A stretch of 40,442 nt of DNA, from contig JASKKK010000022.1 of assembly GCA_030154185.1 (NCBI GenBank), positions 1 through 40,442 of the forward strand, in the 5' to 3' direction. Origin of the DNA: Desulfuromonadales bacterium. GTDB taxonomy: Bacteria > Desulfobacterota > Desulfuromonadia > Desulfuromonadales > Syntrophotaleaceae. The notes beneath the pieces are model-generated. The model made no database searches. It was not told where the DNA came from and worked only from the letters and a program-made list of their open reading frames with translations. The position numbers and the translations under genes are program-made. Positions 8,138 through 15,403 of this stretch are shown piece by piece. The first letter of the stretch is position 1, and the number at the start of each line of letters is the position of its first letter.

Positions 8138-8944
8138 TCAAACGCGAATGATGGTTCCTACCTTTTCGCCGCGTAAAGCCTTTGCGACATTGCCGCGCTT
8201 GTGCCCATTGACGATACGTAACTCCTTAAGGTTGTTGGCATCACGCAGCAGGTACAGAAGCTTGCGCTCCATAACCAGATCCTCCATATCCATGGAGAGC
8301 AATTCCCCGACCGTGATATCTTCGATCAAGTCCGCACGGGGATTGAGCATCGGGTTTTCGGTAAAAAGACCATCGACGTTTTTCACCAGTATGCAGCTCT
8401 TGGCCCCGAGGACTTCAGCCATGAGAAAAGCCCCCGTATCGGTGCGATGGGGCGGAATCAACCCGCATTCCGGCGGATGCTCAAAAAGCCCATAGGGAGG
8501 GGTTCCGTGCGTTACCGGCAGAAATCCCAGCTTAAGCAACATGGGCAGATCGAGAATTTCGCCGCTGTCGATATGTGTCCCCCCCCACTTGGAAAGCAGC
8601 AAAGCCACCATTTCGGCATTCTGTTCACTGATCTTGCTTGCAAGTTGCGCCAAAACCCCGGTCGGCATGCCCAGATCGATGCCGACATCGAGAATATGTC
8701 GAACCCTGACACCGCCTCCGGTAACCACAAGCATTTTATGTTCGCTTACCTGCTCGCCGATCTCTTCCATCAGCGGCAAAACGACTTCACGACCGAAATC
8801 GATGGTGCCGTGCCCACCGATTTTCACCACTTGAAGATCCGGTATCAGCCGCAGCGGTTGGACACCATCGTGGCTTTTCATCAAGCCTTTGCGCACCAGG
8901 GTTTCGCCCTGAAGACGGTTTTGCACCTCATGTCTTTTAGCCAT
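8138..8944 (-). CDS. Molybdenum storage protein subunit (MosA/MosB-like)
   Basis: Amino-acid-kinase-fold protein most like the molybdenum storage protein subunits of Azotobacter, which form a cage that binds polyoxomolybdate or tungstate clusters using ATP. It has 268 residues, the length of MosB. Family-specific stretches are VKIGGHGTIDFGR near residue 40, LVVTGGGVRVRHILDVGIDLGMPTGVLAQLA in the first half, PPYGLFEHPPE, IPPHRTDTGAFLMAEVLGAK, and VKNVDGLFTENP. These separate it from UMP kinase (PyrH), the main alternative. GGAGG stands before the ATG. Azotobacter has two different subunits; only one gene is present here, so a homo-oligomer or a second gene elsewhere is implied. Its leader is unusually long and contains two terminator hairpins. 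Confidence 0.85.
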   Translation of the reverse strand: MAKRHEVQNRLQGETLVRKGLMKSHDGVQPLRLIPDLQVVKIGGHGTIDFGREVVLPLMEEIGEQVSEHKMLVVTGGGVRVRHILDVGIDLGMPTGVLAQLASKISEQNAEMVALLLSKWGGTHIDSGEILDLPMLLKLGFLPVTHGTPPYGLFEHPPECGLIPPHRTDTGAFLMAEVLGAKSCILVKNVDGLFTENPMLNPRADLIEDITVGELLSMDMEDLVMERKLLYLLRDANNLKELRIVNGHKRGNVAKALRGEKVGTIIRV

Positions 8945-9083
8945 ATTTCCTCCTGACGGGTCCCGATCATACGATGTTGAGCAAGATAACTGGTGCCGAA
9001 CTATATCAAAGGGGATACGTTAAAAACAATCTATTTTCCCACCTTATCCGGCCTCATCGCTCCGATTGACAAATGCGGCAAAC

Positions 9084-9118
9084 AAAAAAAAGCCAGCGTC
9101 GCTGTCATGCGCGCTGGC
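9084..9118 (-). terminator. Second leader terminator before MoSto gene
   Basis: On the minus strand GCCAGCG pairs with CGCTGGC (arms at 9112-9118 and 9092-9098) and eight Ts follow (9084-9091). It is a textbook intrinsic terminator lying 140 bp upstream of the MoSto start codon and pointing toward that gene. Confidence 0.8.
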
Positions 9119-9158
9119 CAGGTGGTCGTAAGCAACGACCGGATATCAGGAGGAGGAG

Positions 9159-9185
9159 AAAAAGGCCACATTCGGAAAAGTGGCC
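9159..9185 (-). terminator. First leader terminator before MoSto gene
   Basis: Minus-strand hairpin GGCCAC/GTGGCC (arms 9180-9185 and 9164-9169, 10-nt loop) followed by five Ts. It lies about 55 nt after the predicted transcription start. A separate 6-bp hairpin (9124-9140) sits between it and the second terminator. Confidence 0.65.
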
Positions 9186-9239
9186 GGGGAGGACTTTATC
9201 AGTCAGGTCATCTTTGGCCCTGGTCGGCCTTTCAACCTG
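9186..9239 (-). promoter_or_regulatory. Possible aptamer segment in the MoSto leader
   Basis: Between the predicted start of transcription and the first terminator, the minus strand can form CAGGTT/GACCTG enclosing a GGCC/GGCC hairpin, and then a CCCCGGCC stretch that could compete with the terminator stem. The same CCAGGT can also pair with ACCTGG just before the second terminator, giving mutually exclusive folds. This is the organisation of an attenuator or riboswitch. I could not match it from memory to a known class, including the Moco/Tuco motif. Confidence 0.4.
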
Positions 9240-9245
9240 GGATCC

Positions 9246-9275
9246 ATCTTATCATCTGGTGTTTTTTTCGGTCAA
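9246..9275 (-). promoter_or_regulatory. Promoter of the MoSto leader RNA
   Basis: On the minus strand, TTGACC (9270-9275), an 18-bp spacer, and TAAGAT (9246-9251). Predicted start near 9239, giving a leader of roughly 295 nt to the MoSto ATG, or a stand-alone RNA of about 80 or 155 nt ending at one of the two terminators. Confidence 0.65.
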
Positions 9276-9852
9276 TATGTTTTACAAAAAATATAAAATA
9301 GACCAGGAGCAACTGATCCTTACCGTTTATCAGTAATAATAACTCTCTCTTTCCGAAAAGCACCCGTAAAAACCTCTTTAAACACCCAAGCAGATATTTC
9401 GAAAGAAGGGTCGGAGCGTTTGGGGATAATCGCCCCCCTTTTTTTACCACGGCGGTCCCAGGTCGGAAAAACTTCCCATAAAATGGCATTCTACCTACCA
9501 AACCAGGCCAGGGCTTTAAACATATAATTTTTTTAACCGTATTTTAAAAACGAGACTATATGAAAATACTAGGGACGAATCATTGATTCATAAAAAAAAC
9601 CATGTTATGCTCAATAAAATTGATAGACCTCTCGCCTGATTTGCGTTCAGGCGGCGCCCCACGGAACACCTCAGAGCACAAGAAACATCCAGATTTGGTT
9701 CCGCATTCAATCACCTTAAATACACAACCAGCTCCCCTTTGCCGGTGTGCAGCCCCATCCTGAAGGGCCATCCCGAAATTTTCGGAAAACTCCGAAAACA
9801 AGGAATAGCTGCCCCCTTTTGAGCCGGTAATAACATGGGAAAGGAGGACCAC

Positions 9853-10983
9853 ATGAGTCACAGAAGATACATTACCAGCATTGATCAGATTCCAGAGCTG
9901 AAGGGACTGAACGATCTCGAGCGTAAAAAATTGAAAGCGGTTGAAGAACGCTATGCATTTCGAACCAACGGTTACTATCAATCACTCATCAACTGGGAGG
10001 ACACCGAGGATCCCATCCGGCGCATCGTCATTCCCAGCACAGATGAGCTTCAGCCCTGGGGAGAACTTGATGCCTCTGGCGAGTCCCTTTACGCCAAGGC
10101 TCCGGGCCTCGAACACAAATACTCCGACACCGCCGTATTATTGGTCAGCGATGTCTGCGGGGCCTTGTGCCGGTTCTGTTTTCGCAAACGCCTGTTCATG
10201 GATGACAACCAGGAAGTAGCAAGAGATGTTTCCGCAGGATTGGCATATATACGAAAGCACCCGGAAATCAACAACGTTCTCGTTACCGGCGGAGATCCGC
10301 TGCTCCTTTCAACCCGGAAACTGACGGCGATTATCGAACAACTGCGCGCTATCGACCATGTGCGGATCATCCGCATAGGCAGCAAAATGCCTGCCTTCAA
10401 CCCTTTCCGGATTCTGGATGACCCGGAGCTTCTGCAGATGTTCAAAACCCACAGTCTCCCGGCCAAGCGCATTTACCTGATGGCACAGTTCAACCACCCT
10501 CGGGAACTGACCGCGGAAGCAAGACGTGCCATCGATCTCGTGCTGCAAAGCGGGGTCACCATCATGCACCAAACCCCCATGATTCGCGGGGTCAACAACA
10601 AACCGGAAGTGCTGTCCGAACTGTTCAACGAACTGTCCTATCTCGGAGTCGCTCCGTATTATGTGTTCCAGTGTCGCCCCACGGAAGGCAACGCAGCATA
10701 TACCGTCCCCATCGAAGAGGGATACCGGATCTTTGCCGAAGCCCTCAGAAGCTGCTCCGGCCTCGCTCGTCGCTGCCGCTACGCCATGTCTCACGCCACT
10801 GGCAAAATCGAGGTCGCCGGTTTGACCGGAGAGCAAGTATTCTTCCGCTATCACCGACCGGCGGATCCCCACCAGGAGATTGGCAAATTGCTGGCCTTCG
10901 CTCGCAATCCCGAAGCTTACTGGCTGGATGATTATACGGAGATACGGGCGCTGTCCAACGAACGCAAGAGCGCTCTGCACTGA
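9853..10983 (+). CDS. KamA-family radical SAM aminomutase-like protein
   Basis: Radical SAM, PLP-dependent protein of the lysine 2,3-aminomutase (KamA) family, 376 residues. The iron-sulfur motif is CGALCRFC with Cys102, Cys106 and Cys109 (CX3CX2C), followed by FRKR as in KamA. VLVTGGDPLLLS and IRIGSKMPAFNPFRI match the SAM-binding part of the barrel. Where clostridial lysine 2,3-aminomutase has a glycine-rich loop carrying the PLP lysine, this protein has SHATGKIEV, with Lys318 as the likely PLP ligand. It is also shorter than the approximately 416-residue clostridial enzyme and lacks its C-terminal extension, so the substrate may not be free lysine. AAGGAGG precedes the ATG at 9853. No beta-lysine acetyltransferase gene is adjacent. 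Confidence 0.82.
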   Translation: MSHRRYITSIDQIPELKGLNDLERKKLKAVEERYAFRTNGYYQSLINWEDTEDPIRRIVIPSTDELQPWGELDASGESLYAKAPGLEHKYSDTAVLLVSDVCGALCRFCFRKRLFMDDNQEVARDVSAGLAYIRKHPEINNVLVTGGDPLLLSTRKLTAIIEQLRAIDHVRIIRIGSKMPAFNPFRILDDPELLQMFKTHSLPAKRIYLMAQFNHPRELTAEARRAIDLVLQSGVTIMHQTPMIRGVNNKPEVLSELFNELSYLGVAPYYVFQCRPTEGNAAYTVPIEEGYRIFAEALRSCSGLARRCRYAMSHATGKIEVAGLTGEQVFFRYHRPADPHQEIGKLLAFARNPEAYWLDDYTEIRALSNERKSALH

Positions 10984-11014
10984 AAACCGGAGTATGCGGC
11001 GCGGTGCAAAAGCC

Positions 11015-12256
11015 TCAGCGCCATAAAGATCGCCACACCCCGCGACAGGAAAACACCTGCGCGGGGTCGCTTTTTTCCTGCAGGATGGACGCAAACGCGT
11101 CGTACAGATAAGGGCTGTGATTGATACGGCGGGCTAAAAAATCGACCAACCAGGGCCGCCTGAACCATTTACGGGTACGTTTAAAACCTTCATAACGCAA
11201 CCCTCCCAGTTGCCGGAGATATGTCGGATAACGATGCAATGTCGACATATCGCCGGTCAAGAGGCAACGATGACCAAGACGGGCAGCCAGGACCCCGCTC
11301 TGCATGGCCTTGCCGATCCCCTCACCGGTGTAGGGCGAGGTTGTACCGATCATTTCCCCGAGGCCAAGGCAAGGGCCATGGGCTATCGGCCCGGCCTGCT
11401 GCCATCCGCTGCGCAGCACGGCTCCCTTCAGCGGCGTTTCGACCTTGCCCTGGGCCATCATTTCCCTGGCAAGAGGAAACTCTTCAAGAAAAGTCCGGAA
11501 TATCCGATGAAGGTTGATATGCGATTCTCCATGGCCGTACATGAATCGCCCGCAACCGACATTGAAAAGATTCGTTCCCACCGGAAAAATCCAGGCATAA
11601 CCGGGCAAAACGGAAGGTTCGCAGGCAACCACCAACCGATCGAGAGGTAATTTCGAGCGGACGTAGCACCGTACCGCAGCACCGCTGGCAACGGAATGCG
11701 TCATGATACCGGCTTTTCGCGCCAAAGAGAGCCCTCCCCCTGTTGCCAAAAGACAACAGCGCGCAACATGCCCCGCATCTCCTTCCCGAAAACGCACCCG
11801 AACCTTCTGACCGGCTCGCTCCTCCAAATCCTCTGCGGTAGCCCGGACAAAAGTAACCCCCATGTCCAAGGCCTTGCGGACAAGCAGCTGATCCAGTATT
11901 TCCCGCCTTACCGTCAGATAATCGCCTGGCACGTCGATGCGTATATGGGCCGGGCTGAAAATACTCATGGAGGAACAGTGAAAGCCCTCCTTTCTTGCGA
12001 CATCGTATAGCTCCAGACGTTGCAGGATTCGCATGGCTCCCGGGGTTAAACAGTCTCCGCAAATCTTGGTGCGTGGAAACCAGTGTCGATCAACCAACAT
12101 GACACTGTGCCCCATGCGAGACAGTTCCATAGCAGCAACACTGCCGGCCGGACCGGCGCCAACGATGATGAAATCCCACGCCCTCGAGGGGAGGTCTTCG
12201 ATCGCTATCTGGTCGATTGAATCCGCGCCTGTTCTCTCGGCGGTATCGTTTCCCAT
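11015..12256 (-). CDS. Geranylgeranyl-reductase-like FAD-dependent oxidoreductase
   Basis: Flavoprotein of the geranylgeranyl reductase/PHBH superfamily, 413 residues. An FAD-binding Rossmann motif lies at about residues 29-45 (FIIVGAGPAGSVAAMEL), and the family motif KICGDCLTPGAM follows, with the CGD cysteine seen in many members. The second FAD motif is around GTTSPYTGEGIGKAMQSG, close to the usual GxxxPxxGEG. These enzymes reduce isoprenoid double bonds in quinone side chains or lipids; here the substrate is unknown. The last 20 or so codons (PAQVFSCRGVWRSLWR) overlap the terminator hairpin of the convergent KamA-family gene, so this C-terminal tail may be shaped by that overlap. It is a single-gene unit. 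Confidence 0.8.
   Translation of the reverse strand: MGNDTAERTGADSIDQIAIEDLPSRAWDFIIVGAGPAGSVAAMELSRMGHSVMLVDRHWFPRTKICGDCLTPGAMRILQRLELYDVARKEGFHCSSMSIFSPAHIRIDVPGDYLTVRREILDQLLVRKALDMGVTFVRATAEDLEERAGQKVRVRFREGDAGHVARCCLLATGGGLSLARKAGIMTHSVASGAAVRCYVRSKLPLDRLVVACEPSVLPGYAWIFPVGTNLFNVGCGRFMYGHGESHINLHRIFRTFLEEFPLAREMMAQGKVETPLKGAVLRSGWQQAGPIAHGPCLGLGEMIGTTSPYTGEGIGKAMQSGVLAARLGHRCLLTGDMSTLHRYPTYLRQLGGLRYEGFKRTRKWFRRPWLVDFLARRINHSPYLYDAFASILQEKSDPAQVFSCRGVWRSLWR
11037..11076 (+). terminator. Terminator of KamA-family gene
   Basis: ACCCCGCG (11037-11044) pairs with CGCGGGGT (11060-11067), extended by CAGG/CCTG after one bulged A, and six Ts follow at 11071-11076. It lies inside the 3' end of the convergent flavoprotein gene. 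Confidence 0.85.
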
Positions 12257-12491
12257 GCAATGCCTCTATCCGAAAAATTGGACCGATCAAAATCCTTTTT
12301 GCATAGCATACTGAAAAAACAGATAGTTTTCTCCTCTTGAATGAAAAAAGTCGCCTGCGCTCCGATTTCGAAACAACAAACGACTTTCATTCACGCAAAA
12401 GCGTGCGGCTTTTCGGCATGCACATCGGACAGGACGACGATAGGCGCCATGCGGGGAGCGGTTTGCCCCTGCATTTGACGAAGCATACGGG
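12257..12491. other. Gap between flavoprotein and tonB genes
   Basis: Both flanking genes are on the minus strand. The gap contains an inverted repeat at 12339-12392 (GAATGAAA...GTCG against CGACTTTCATTC with a three-A bulge and a 27-nt loop) with six Ts following its stem on the minus strand, a possible weak terminator of the tonB operon, and a small hairpin CACGC-AAAA-GCGTG at 12392-12405. Confidence 0.4.
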
Positions 12492-13238
12492 TCAACGCAA
12501 GTAGAACTTCACCGGTATTACGAGATCTTTCATCAATGCCGGATCCATCGGAAACCGAGGATAAGGAGCCCCTTTGGACACGGCGCGCAAAGCGGCGGCA
12601 TCGAGTTGACGGTAACCTGAGCTGCGTGTCAAAACCGGCTCATCCACCAGCCGACCATCGACCGTCAAACGAAAGGTAACGACGACCACCCCTTCCTGGC
12701 GTCGCTGCTGAGCCATTTGAGGATAACGCTTGGCAGCATCGACGCGCTGTCTGATGGCATGGAGATAACCCGCCAGAGCAGAACCCGATCCGCTTCCGCT
12801 CCGTCCACGTCCGCCTCCAAGCCTGCCGGGCCCACTGCCGTTCCCGGATCCGCCAGGGCCTCCGCCGGCACCACCGCTGGCGGTCAAGGCGACATGAGTC
12901 GGCCCTGGAGGCCCCTCGCGTTCTTGCGTCGGCATTTCACCATCAGGATCATAACGTGTCGATTGCGGCGTCGCCATCGATTTAACCGGCATGGTCAGTG
13001 TGGTCGAAACCGATGCGGTGGCCGGCAAGGAGGCCGGGTTCGGCATTTCCGGGCCAGCTACGGGAGAAGGCGCGGCAACACCTGGCGGTGCACTGGGCAC
13101 GGTCGCCCCCTCCAGGTCGACCTCGATGCGATTAACCAGCCTGTGCGGTCTGACCAATCCCATCCCGAGAGCTACCACCAGGGCAAGATGTATCGTAAGG
13201 GAGATGCCTAAAGCCACCCATGTACGACGGGTACTCAC
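12492..13238 (-). CDS. tonB: TonB family energy transducer
   Basis: Periplasm-spanning TonB-type protein, 248 residues. It has one N-terminal membrane segment (about residues 8-28), a Pro/Ala- and Gly/Ser-rich linker (including a GGxGGGxGGxG-type run at about 120-150), and a C-terminal TonB domain with YLHAIRQRVDAAKRYP, a strand VVVVTFRLTVDGRL, and SSGYRQLDAAALRAV. TonB carries proton-motive energy from ExbBD to outer-membrane receptors. The linker is unusually glycine-rich rather than Pro-Glu/Pro-Lys. The start overlaps the exbD stop by 4 bp (ATGA), so translation is coupled. It is the last gene of the run that begins with the ECF ATPase, and the two receptors upstream are likely partners. 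Confidence 0.92.
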   Translation of the reverse strand: MSTRRTWVALGISLTIHLALVVALGMGLVRPHRLVNRIEVDLEGATVPSAPPGVAAPSPVAGPEMPNPASLPATASVSTTLTMPVKSMATPQSTRYDPDGEMPTQEREGPPGPTHVALTASGGAGGGPGGSGNGSGPGRLGGGRGRSGSGSGSALAGYLHAIRQRVDAAKRYPQMAQQRRQEGVVVVTFRLTVDGRLVDEPVLTRSSGYRQLDAAALRAVSKGAPYPRFPMDPALMKDLVIPVKFYLR

Positions 13239-13639
13239 GACGAACCTGCTCCTTCGAGGGTGGCGACAACGATTCGAACAGCCCCGGCCTTCTTTACCTT
13301 CTCCATGACCGAAACAGCGGTTTGCAGAGGCACGTCGCGATCTCCGCGGATGACAACAGTGGTATCGGATCTGAGCATCCCCCGCAGTTTCTGCTCCAGC
13401 CCGACCAGCGGCAATTGTTGTCCGGCGACGAAGTAGCGTCCATCCCGGGTTATGGCTACCGCGATCTCATTCTTTTCCCTGGTGGTGGTGCTGGCGGCAG
13501 ACGGCAGACGAACGCCAATGCCATCTTCCTCGATAAAGTGGGTGGTGAGAAGAAAAAATACCAGCAGCAAAAAAACGATATCGATCAGGGGCGTCAGGTT
13601 CAACCCCGTGGATTGGGAGCGAACCGGAATATCCATCAC
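13235..13639 (-). CDS. exbD: Biopolymer transport protein ExbD
   Basis: ExbD/TolR family protein, 134 residues, with a single N-terminal transmembrane helix. LTPLIDIVFLLLVFFLLTTHF carries the conserved membrane aspartate needed for proton coupling. A periplasmic domain with VVIRGDRDVPLQTAVSVMEKVKKAG follows. It works with ExbB as the motor that energises TonB. It overlaps exbB and tonB by 4 bp on each side, so the three form a tightly coupled cassette. ExbD rather than TolR is favoured by the adjacent tonB. Confidence 0.93.
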   Translation of the reverse strand: MMDIPVRSQSTGLNLTPLIDIVFLLLVFFLLTTHFIEEDGIGVRLPSAASTTTREKNEIAVAITRDGRYFVAGQQLPLVGLEQKLRGMLRSDTTVVIRGDRDVPLQTAVSVMEKVKKAGAVRIVVATLEGAGSS

Positions 13640-14340
13640 CTGACCTCCCTGTTGCCGCCGCCGACCGATTGCATTCGCGCCGGTCGCCGCCCCCCTTCAG
13701 GAAGGAGGCCATCGACATCTTCAAGGGCATCGAGAAAAGCCCCCGTCTCTTCCTTCATGTCGGCGACGGTGGCATGTACCCTGCCTTGCAGATAATTATG
13801 TGCCACCATGGCGGGTATGGCCACCCCGAGACCGAGCGCAGTCGTCAGCATGGCTTCCCAGATGCCGCCCGCCAACACCGAAGCATCGACCTTGCCGCCA
13901 AGGTTTTCGATGGCCTGAAACGCCTTGATCATGCCGGCCACGGTACCGAGCAGCCCGAGCAACGGTGAAATGCTGCTGATAAGAAAAAGGGTCGGAAGAA
14001 AACGTTCCATGCGACGCACTTCCCGTGCTGCGACGTGACTGAAGGTTTTCTCCAGCTCGGTTCGCGTTGCCCCCCTGCCGTTGCAGCCCAGGCGGGCCAG
14101 GACTTCGACCATGGCGACCGCCCAGGGATGACGCTCTTCTCTGACCATGGCGGCGGCTTCCTCGAATTTCCTCTCCTGCGCCCGCTTGCGAAGACGATGA
14201 TACAGACGGGCATCTTTCAACCGTAATGAATGAAAGAACATAACGCGTTCGATAATGATAAACAGCGCAACCACCGAACACAGCACAATGGTGATCCCGA
14301 TGGGACCGGCCTTTTCCAGAAATGCAACCCAGCTTTGCAT
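13636..14340 (-). CDS. exbB: ExbB/TolQ-type proton channel protein
   Basis: MotA/TolQ/ExbB family inner-membrane protein of 234 residues with three predicted membrane segments: residues about 13-30 (GITIVLCSVVALFIIIERV), about 122-145 (LPTLFLISSISPLLGLLGTVAGMIKAF), and about 165-190 (EAMLTTALGLGVAIPAMVAHNYL). LLGLLGTVAGM and the LTTALGLGVAIPA segment are the family signature. It pairs with the downstream exbD. The ATG lies only 5 nt after the stop of the upstream DxDxDG-repeat protein, which ties that unusual protein into the motor cassette. Confidence 0.93.
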   Translation of the reverse strand: MQSWVAFLEKAGPIGITIVLCSVVALFIIIERVMFFHSLRLKDARLYHRLRKRAQERKFEEAAAMVREERHPWAVAMVEVLARLGCNGRGATRTELEKTFSHVAAREVRRMERFLPTLFLISSISPLLGLLGTVAGMIKAFQAIENLGGKVDASVLAGGIWEAMLTTALGLGVAIPAMVAHNYLQGRVHATVADMKEETGAFLDALEDVDGLLPEGGRRPARMQSVGGGNREVR

Positions 14341-14345
14341 GGCAA

Positions 14346-15161
14346 TTACTCCTTGACACGGCCGGTGCGCACATCGTAAACGCCGTCACCGTCCAGATCT
14401 TCTTCGCGACTCAACATCCGTCCCTTTGCCGAATAGTATTCACGGATTTCCGGTGTTCCGTTACCGTCCGCATCCACAGTCAGGCGAATGGAACCGTCCT
14501 TGCGGTAAACCCGGGAGACCTCTCTGCGGCCGTCATTGTCGACATCTTCTTCGGCCTTCACAGGCTTGCCGGCAGCATCGAAATGCCAGAGGCAGCGCAC
14601 CTTTCCCGAGGAGTTCAACTCTTCGGCCCGCTCGATGCGCCCCTGCCGGTAATATTCCCGGCGGTCGACACGCCCATCACGATCGGTATCGAGGACGGCT
14701 TCGGCCATCCGGCCGTTCCGATACAACCAGGTTCCGCGGAGCTTGACGACTTTGGAGAGGCGCCCCTGCTCATAATGCCAGGTCGTCTCCGGACGACCGT
14801 CGCGGTCCTTGTCCTTCTCCACCTTCACGGTCGTGCCCCCGGCATCGAACCAGGTCGTCTGAATCGGTCCACGGCCCCGGTCCTCGACGAGTTGCGCGGA
14901 ACCGTCCTTTTTCCAGGTATACCGGCGCTCCCACACACCGTCGCCATCGCGGTCCTCGCGCCGGGAAAGCCGGCGGCCGGCATACCGTTCCTCCGTTTCG
15001 AACCGATTGTCTTTATCGGTATCCAGCAATACCCGCACCAGTTTGCCGTCGGCATCATAATAAGCCTTCTGCCCCGGGCTTTCCTGGACCCACTCTTCGG
15101 CCGCCCCCCATTCGGCGACAAGCAACAGGCATGCAATGACCATCAGCAGGGTTCTGAACAT
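14346..15161 (-). CDS. Exported DxDxDG-repeat, predicted calcium-binding protein
   Basis: A 271-residue secreted or periplasmic protein that I cannot name. Starting at the ATG at 15161, behind GGGGGAAAC, it has a signal peptide (FRTLLMVIACLLLVAEWGAAEE). The rest alternates aromatic, MORN-like strands (for example WHYEQGRLSK, YYRQGRIER) with seven acidic loops of the type DxDxDGxxE: DTDKDNRFE, DRDGDGVWE, DKDRDGRPE, DTDRDGRVD, DVDNDGRRE, DADGNGTPE and DLDGDGVYD. Such loops bind calcium in thrombospondin-3 and dockerin-like repeats. It sits 5 nt upstream of exbB and 28 nt downstream of a mini-gene, so it belongs to the TonB/ECF run. A role as periplasmic ligand carrier or receptor helper is only a guess. 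The frame is open to 15374, but that part overlaps the mini-gene. Confidence 0.75.
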   Translation of the reverse strand: MFRTLLMVIACLLLVAEWGAAEEWVQESPGQKAYYDADGKLVRVLLDTDKDNRFETEERYAGRRLSRREDRDGDGVWERRYTWKKDGSAQLVEDRGRGPIQTTWFDAGGTTVKVEKDKDRDGRPETTWHYEQGRLSKVVKLRGTWLYRNGRMAEAVLDTDRDGRVDRREYYRQGRIERAEELNSSGKVRCLWHFDAAGKPVKAEEDVDNDGRREVSRVYRKDGSIRLTVDADGNGTPEIREYYSAKGRMLSREEDLDGDGVYDVRTGRVKE

Positions 15162-15189
15162 GTTTCCCCCATGTCGTTTTTGACAGGAA

Positions 15190-15393
15190 TCAGGCCGGTC
15201 CCAGGCACAGAAAGGACTCGACCGTCCAGCGCCGCAATCGGCAGTTGTAACAGGAACGCTCCTCGTCGGCCGTCCATTCGTCCTCGACATCGGGACAGAA
15301 GCCTTCGCAAAAGCGAGCCTGATCTGCTGCCAGACCGTAAGCCTCCTGACCATGTCTGAATTCCCTTTCTCCACGCTTGGTGATCCGCCACAT
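15190..15393 (-). CDS. Five-cysteine mini-protein
   Basis: A 67-residue protein starting at the ATG at 15393 with AAGGAG a few nt upstream. Five cysteines are arranged C29-X3-C33, C48-X2-C51 and C63, in the contexts FCEGFCP and SCYNCRLRRW, which suggests a zinc or iron-sulfur site. There is no signal peptide or membrane segment. It lies 10 bp after the stop of the TiaS-like gene and 28 bp before the start of the repeat protein, so it is very likely translated from the same mRNA. I do not recognise the family. A small metal-binding adaptor or electron carrier for the TiaS-like enzyme is possible but unsupported. Confidence 0.7.
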   Translation of the reverse strand: MWRITKRGEREFRHGQEAYGLAADQARFCEGFCPDVEDEWTADEERSCYNCRLRRWTVESFLCLGPA

Positions 15394-15403
15394 TGTCGTC
15401 TCC

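Larger units (their letters stand above)
8945..9852. other. 900-bp intergenic region with structured RNA signals
   Basis: No convincing protein gene. The right part, about 9300-9850, is AT-rich with several inverted repeats: ACTGAT/ATCAGT at 9312-9334, a short GGGG/CCCC hairpin with seven Ts at 9422-9445 (plus strand), and a perfect 7-bp hairpin at 9633-9653. The left part is the leader of the molybdenum-storage gene, described separately. Short open frames here have neither a good ribosome site nor recognisable sequence. Confidence 0.5.

Noticed and set aside
9084-9239. 6S RNA in the MoSto leader
   Set aside because: Size would fit (about 155 nt), but I cannot form the long closing stem and the central bubble expected of 6S RNA.
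9232-9501. Minus-strand open frame of 89 codons upstream of MoSto
   Set aside because: Weak ribosome site, lysine- and leucine-rich AT-driven composition, and it overlaps a good promoter.
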